From Apium graveolens (taxonomy: Eukaryota; Streptophyta; Magnoliopsida; Apiales; Apiaceae): DNA of 64,000 nt. Location: assembly GCF_009905375.1 (NCBI RefSeq), contig NW_027418159.1, positions 1 through 64,000 on the forward strand. The letters run 5' to 3'. A model generated the notes under the pieces. The model searched no databases. It was not told the origin of the DNA and saw only the letters and a list, made by a program, of their open reading frames with translations. Position numbers and translations under genes: made by a program. Below, one piece after another: positions 60,576 to 64,000 of this stretch (position 1 is its first letter; every line of letters begins with the position of its first letter).

Positions 60576-61292
60576 CTACAAGGACCCTCTTCTTTTGGAC
60601 CCAGCATTTGAGCTTATTACTCTATTATTGATGACCAAACCTTCAGCAACATAGTTAGCCAATAATATAAAGAATCTAGCATAATAGATGTTTTGAGCTC
60701 TATTAGCCTTGTTACCTAATTCGGTACCTAATTCTAGCATAACATAGTTGCTAAAATTATAGTACCTATCAGAAACTAGCATATAGAGCATATTAATAAG
60801 AGCTGAGGTTATAGCATCAAAGTTGTTAATTTTCCCAGAGAAAACCTTGATAAAGGCATCACTGAGAAAACTCCACTCCTTCCTAAGGCATTTTCTCTTA
60901 ATACTGCCTAAACTGGTGGAATTAAGGGAATAGCCTATGGAATCTAACATGCTAGATACATCATTATCAGTGTGTGGTGTCATGGCATTATTTTCAAGTA
61001 ATTTAAAGCAAGACTGTATATCATCAGAGTTAATACAGTAATCTTTACCTTTGAGAGAGAAGAAAATGGTCATATCAGTGGAGTTGAACTCAGCAGTTGT
61101 CCATATCTCCTCAACTACCTCATAGTATATTGTTGGGGCCTCCAGCTTTGCATAGCTTAGTTTACAGTTCTTGATGAAATCCATCATCTTGTGGTAGTCT
61201 GAGTGAGCTTCATTCTTTTCCACCAAAGCTAGGAAATTGTTCTTCTCATTGACAAACCCGGATTGGGACATCATCTTTACTACTGGTGCCAT
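60576..61292 (-). CDS. Element E additional ORF, N-terminal part (238 aa)
   Basis: Open frame from the ATG at 61292 (MAPVVKMMSQSG). Predicted mostly helical with LLENNAMTPHTDNDVSSMLD and the segment KRKCLRKEWSFLSDAFIKVFSG near residues 130-155, then LMLELGTELG-like helices. There is no signal peptide and no strong membrane segment at the N-terminus, so the old label 'env-like' is not supported by the sequence. The KRKCL..EW..L pattern resembles a helical domain common in additional ORFs of plant retrotransposons; that is a recollection, not a search result. The frame breaks at 60576 just before the Ser/Pro-rich part. Confidence 0.7.
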   Translation of the reverse strand: MAPVVKMMSQSGFVNEKNNFLALVEKNEAHSDYHKMMDFIKNCKLSYAKLEAPTIYYEVVEEIWTTAEFNSTDMTIFFSLKGKDYCINSDDIQSCFKLLENNAMTPHTDNDVSSMLDSIGYSLNSTSLGSIKRKCLRKEWSFLSDAFIKVFSGKINNFDAITSALINMLYMLVSDRYYNFSNYVMLELGTELGNKANRAQNIYYARFFILLANYVAEGLVINNRVISSNAGSKRRGSL

Positions 61293-61834
61293 TGTTGTGG
61301 GTATGAAGTTGCAGAGAAAAGTTGGAGAAGAAGAGTAAAAGCTTTTGAAAATTCAAGAAAGCGTAAAGTGAAAATAAGAAATCAAAAGGGCTTTTATACT
61401 TTCTCAAATTAAAACATATAGAAAATGATTAAACAATATTTTGGGTAAATTACAACCGTTTAAGAATTAAGGAAAAACTATAGGTATTCTAAAAACTACC
61501 CGTTAATACATATACATACAGCTGTATACATATATCAACGGATAAGAAAATAGAATCAACGGTTGTGATTCACTTGAATCCACTGATGTGACACTTCAAC
61601 GGATAAGGTAAATTGTCATCCGTTGAAGAGTAACACAGTTTTATCTATCGAAGGATAAAATTTCCAGAAATGTAATTGTCTTTCAACGGATAATGGACAT
61701 CCGTTGATAGAACAACTTTGGCTTTCAACGGATAGGGAATATCCATTGATATAATAAAGTTAACTTAAAGCCAACTTTGCTCTTGCAATAAATTCATTTC
61801 AGGCTGCATATCAAATTACAATTTGGACATGAAT
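61293..61834 (-). other. Spacer with reiterated TCAACGGAT motif, copy 2
   Basis: Between pol and the additional ORF. Motif copies in both orientations lie at about 61534, 61596, 61619, 61683, 61698 and 61724, with weaker ones between. Noncoding. Confidence 0.75.
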
Positions 61835-62215
61835 TTAAGAATAATTAAGCATACACAGCTCACTAACCAACCTTGTGAATGTTGATTCATCAAGTGGCTT
61901 GGTAAAAATGTCTGCAATTTGTTTTTCACTTGGAACAAAATGAAGTTCCACTGTACCATTTATCACATGTTCCCTTATGAAGTGGTATTTGATGTCAATG
62001 TACTTGGTTCTTGAATGCTGCACTGGGTTTTCAGTAATGGCAATGGCACTTGTGTTGTCACAGAATATTGGAATTTTGTCAACATTTAGCCCATAGTCAA
62101 ATACTTGATTCCTCATCCATAATATTTGTGCACAGCAACTACCTGCAGCAATGTACTCAGCCTCTGCTGTTGATGTAGAAACAGAATTTATGCTTCTTAC
62201 TGAACCATGATACAA
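61835..62215 (-). CDS. pol: Element E RNase H (end of pol), copy 2
   Basis: Degrades RNA in the RNA-DNA hybrid during reverse transcription. The frame holds [22 protein letters not shown] and HFIREHV, with conserved acidic residues in AEAE and CDN, and ends ...CMLNYS at the pol stop. It overlaps the RT frame and is offset by a one-base insertion near 62190 (GCATAAATTC where related elements have GCAAAATTC), so it is not made as one protein with RT unless that base is an error. Confidence 0.85.
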   Translation of the reverse strand: MYHGSVRSINSVSTSTAEAEYIAAGSCCAQILWMRNQVFDYGLNVDKIPIFCDNTSAIAITENPVQHSRTKYIDIKYHFIREHVINGTVELHFVPSEKQIADIFTKPLDESTFTRLVSELCMLNYS

Positions 62216-63350
62216 GCTTATTCACTAGAAATTGACAGGTGCTAGTTGTACTTTTCCTGTCTATTTTGCAACCTACATAATCTGCATCTGAGTAGCCAAT
62301 TAGATCAAAACCAGACTCTCTAGGGTACCAAATTCCTAGATTTGGAGTCCCTTTGAGATATCTGAAAATTCTTTTAATAGCAACTAAGTGAGATTCTCTA
62401 GGATCAGCTTGAAATCTAGCACAAAGACATGTAGCAAACATTATATTAGGTCTACTAGCAGTTAAATATAGAAGTGAACCAACCATGCCTCTATAGCTTA
62501 TAATGTCCACAGACTTTTCAGCCTTGTTTAATTCAAGCTTAGTGGCAGTGGCCATAGTAGTTTTTGCAGATGAACATTCCATTAAGTCAAACTTCTTTAA
62601 AAGATCATAAATATATTTAGTTTGACTAATGAAAATTCCACCACTAACTTGTTTAACTTGTAAACCAAGAAAATAAGTTAGCTCTCCCATCATGCTCATT
62701 TCATATTTACTTTGCATTAAATTAGCAAACTTTTTACAAAGTTTATCATCTGTAGAACCAAATATAATATCATCTACATAAATTTGAACAAGTATTGTAG
62801 AGCCATTAGAATTTCTAAAGAAAAGAGTTTTGTCAACAGTACCTCTAGTGAAGTGATTAGCTAGAAAAAATTTTGACAAAGTCTCATACCAGGCTCTAGG
62901 TGCTTGCTTTAGTCCATAGAGTGCTTTCAACAGATAATACACATGGTCTGGAAAATTTGGATCTTCAAACCCTGGAGGTTGACCCACATAGACTTCTTCC
63001 TCCAATTCTCCATTCAGAAATGCACTCTTGATATCCATTTGATAGGCTTTGAAATTGGCATGGCCTGCATAGGCTAGAAAAATTCTGATGGCTTCAAGTC
63101 TTGCAACAGGAGCAAATGTCTCATCAAAATCTATTCCCTCTTGTTGCGAGTAGCCCTTAACAACCAATCTAGCTTTATTCCTTATAACAATGCCATTTTC
63201 ATTTATCTTGTTTCTGAACACACATTTTGTGTCAATAGAACTCTTGTTATTTGGCTTGGGTACCAGCTTCCATACTTTGTTCCTCTCAAATTGGATTAAC
63301 TTCTCTTGCATTGCTAAAATCCAATCTGGATCCAATAGAGCTTCTTCCAC
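62157..63350 (-). CDS. pol: Element E reverse transcriptase, copy 2 (397-codon frame)
   Basis: Best preserved enzyme frame in the window. It converts element RNA to cDNA in cytoplasmic particles. In order: the linker [12 protein letters not shown] (~28), [28 protein letters not shown] (~60-86), [19 protein letters not shown] (~103-121), [12 protein letters not shown] (~142-153), the catalytic YVDDIIFG (~191-198), [22 protein letters not shown] and [20 protein letters not shown]. All typical copia RT blocks are present. The 63350 ATG is internal. The real polyprotein starts far upstream, and a one-base loss in a T run near 63375, shared with copy 1, separates it from the linker. Confidence 0.92.
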   Translation of the reverse strand: MEEALLDPDWILAMQEKLIQFERNKVWKLVPKPNNKSSIDTKCVFRNKINENGIVIRNKARLVVKGYSQQEGIDFDETFAPVARLEAIRIFLAYAGHANFKAYQMDIKSAFLNGELEEEVYVGQPPGFEDPNFPDHVYYLLKALYGLKQAPRAWYETLSKFFLANHFTRGTVDKTLFFRNSNGSTILVQIYVDDIIFGSTDDKLCKKFANLMQSKYEMSMMGELTYFLGLQVKQVSGGIFISQTKYIYDLLKKFDLMECSSAKTTMATATKLELNKAEKSVDIISYRGMVGSLLYLTASRPNIMFATCLCARFQADPRESHLVAIKRIFRYLKGTPNLGIWYPRESGFDLIGYSDADYVGCKIDRKSTTSTCQFLVNKLVSWFSKKHKFCFYINSRG

Positions 63351-63354
63351 TCTC

Positions 63355-63682
63355 TTAGGTTCCTCCTGTGATAGAAACTATTGTATAGACATTCATCTTG
63401 AGTAGCCCTTCTTGTTTGCACTTTAGATGTTGCATCACCAATGATAAGTTCAAAGGGATGACTCTTGGTCCATTTCCTTTGAGGTGGTAGATTAGCTCTA
63501 GATGAGGTGGCCTCAGTATTGTCATGATGTGAGATAGAGTGTTGATTAGTTGAGATTCCCCCTGAGTTGGTCCTTTGCAGGGAACTAGGAGTTCTATCAA
63601 CTGATGATCTAATTTGATTATCCGTTGATGAACTATGATCAACGGATGCTCTATTATGTACTTCAACGGATGATGCACTTTG
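63355..63682 (-). pseudogene. pol: Integrase-RT linker fragment, copy 2
   Basis: Pro/Ser/His-rich linker with HPFEL-like content, read partly in shifted frames. It contains three TCAACGGAT/ATCCGTTGA motifs (63619-63670) inside the coding region. It ends at the start of copia D's LTR (63683). Confidence 0.75.
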
Positions 63683-64000
63683 TGAAAGAGATATGTCCTA
63701 AGTCCAATCATGTATGAGGACTTAGGAATAACTTTTATGTAATCTGTTTTGATTTCATTTATATTAATAAAAGACTTGTTTTGTTTTTTATTACGGGCTC
63801 TATCTATTTAAGTGTTTAAATAAGATATACCATAGTTTAGAGTAAAGCTTTTATGGATTATGATGAGATCATAATAGTGAGACCTAAAAGATGATAACTC
63901 TAAACTTAAATAGTTCCTGGTCATAGGATTACTAACTGGTAATTAATAATCCGCAAAGATTGGTACATACTATGCTTGCTCCCTTCAGGAGGATGTCTGT
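63683..64000 (+). repeat. 5' LTR of copia D, unit 2 (start only)
   Basis: TGAAAGAGATATGTCC start, matching 37717-38031. The insertion site in E is the same as in unit 1, with a 2-bp difference in the T run before it. The LTR continues beyond the window. Confidence 0.93.

Larger units (their letters stand above)
54123..63682 (-). mobile_element. SIRE-like copia element E, second copy
   Basis: Better preserved copy of E: 3' LTR 54123-58694 (split by F), PPT, additional ORF 59041-61292, RNase H 61835-62215 and RT 62157-63350. The integrase-RT linker is cut at 63683 by copia D. TCAGT (54118-54122) precedes the LTR. The 5' half of the element would lie beyond D, outside the window. Confidence 0.87.
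48813..64000 (+). repeat. Segmental duplication, unit 2 (cut by window end)
   Basis: Direct repeat of 22857-38031. It starts at ACCTGTCATCTCCTG inside the copia leader, with no transposon terminus at the junction. All nested insertions (F in E, E in the Tat ORF, D in E) are shared at the same base, so the duplication came after them. Confidence 0.95.

Overview
The window reads as heterochromatin-like intergenic DNA of a flowering plant, most likely a eudicot. It is AT-rich and packed with nested LTR retrotransposons. The elements carry tRNA-Met-type primer-binding sites, kilobase-long LTRs, and gag/pol relatives of plant Ty1/copia and Ty3/gypsy lineages. I found no convincing host gene, rRNA, tRNA or CRISPR array. 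Almost every recognisable protein segment belongs to a mobile element, and most are frameshifted.

Layout: 1-1427 is part of a ~4 kb gypsy LTR (Tekay/Del-like, minus). 1428-2929 holds Tat-LTR flank remnants, a GAA microsatellite and a fragment of a second gypsy LTR family. 2930-9770 is gene-free and AT-rich. 9995-14889 is the 3' half of a plus-strand Tat/Retand-like gypsy element: an antisense additional ORF with its own TATA box, a hypervariable tandem-repeat 3' region, a PPT and a 3' LTR that carries a hAT-type MITE. 14890-17998 holds more old LTR remnants. 17999-24890 is a minus-strand copia element ('B'). 24891-26259 contains a palindrome-rich G-box segment and a hAT-like fragment. 26260-28191 is a second copy of the Tat antisense ORF. 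28192-37716 is a minus-strand SIRE-like copia element ('E') whose 3' LTR was invaded by a 3.4 kb gypsy solo LTR ('F') and whose pol was invaded by a plus-strand copia ('D', 37717-42275, same family as B). 42276-48812 is a rearranged minus-strand Tekay-like element with one 4,005 bp LTR bordered by retroelement interior on both sides.

From 48813 to the window end the sequence repeats 22857-38031 nearly base for base, in direct orientation about 25.95 kb downstream: copia LTR, G-box segment, Tat antisense ORF, SIRE-like element with the same nested solo LTR, and the start of D. This looks like a tandem segmental duplication of already nested elements. Its second unit runs out of the window.

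The nesting gives an order of events: Tat element first, then E into the Tat antisense ORF promoter region, then F and D into E, then duplication of the block. The best-preserved coding sequence is the reverse transcriptase of the second E copy (62157-63350). Lineage names rest on motifs read by eye, not on a phylogeny.
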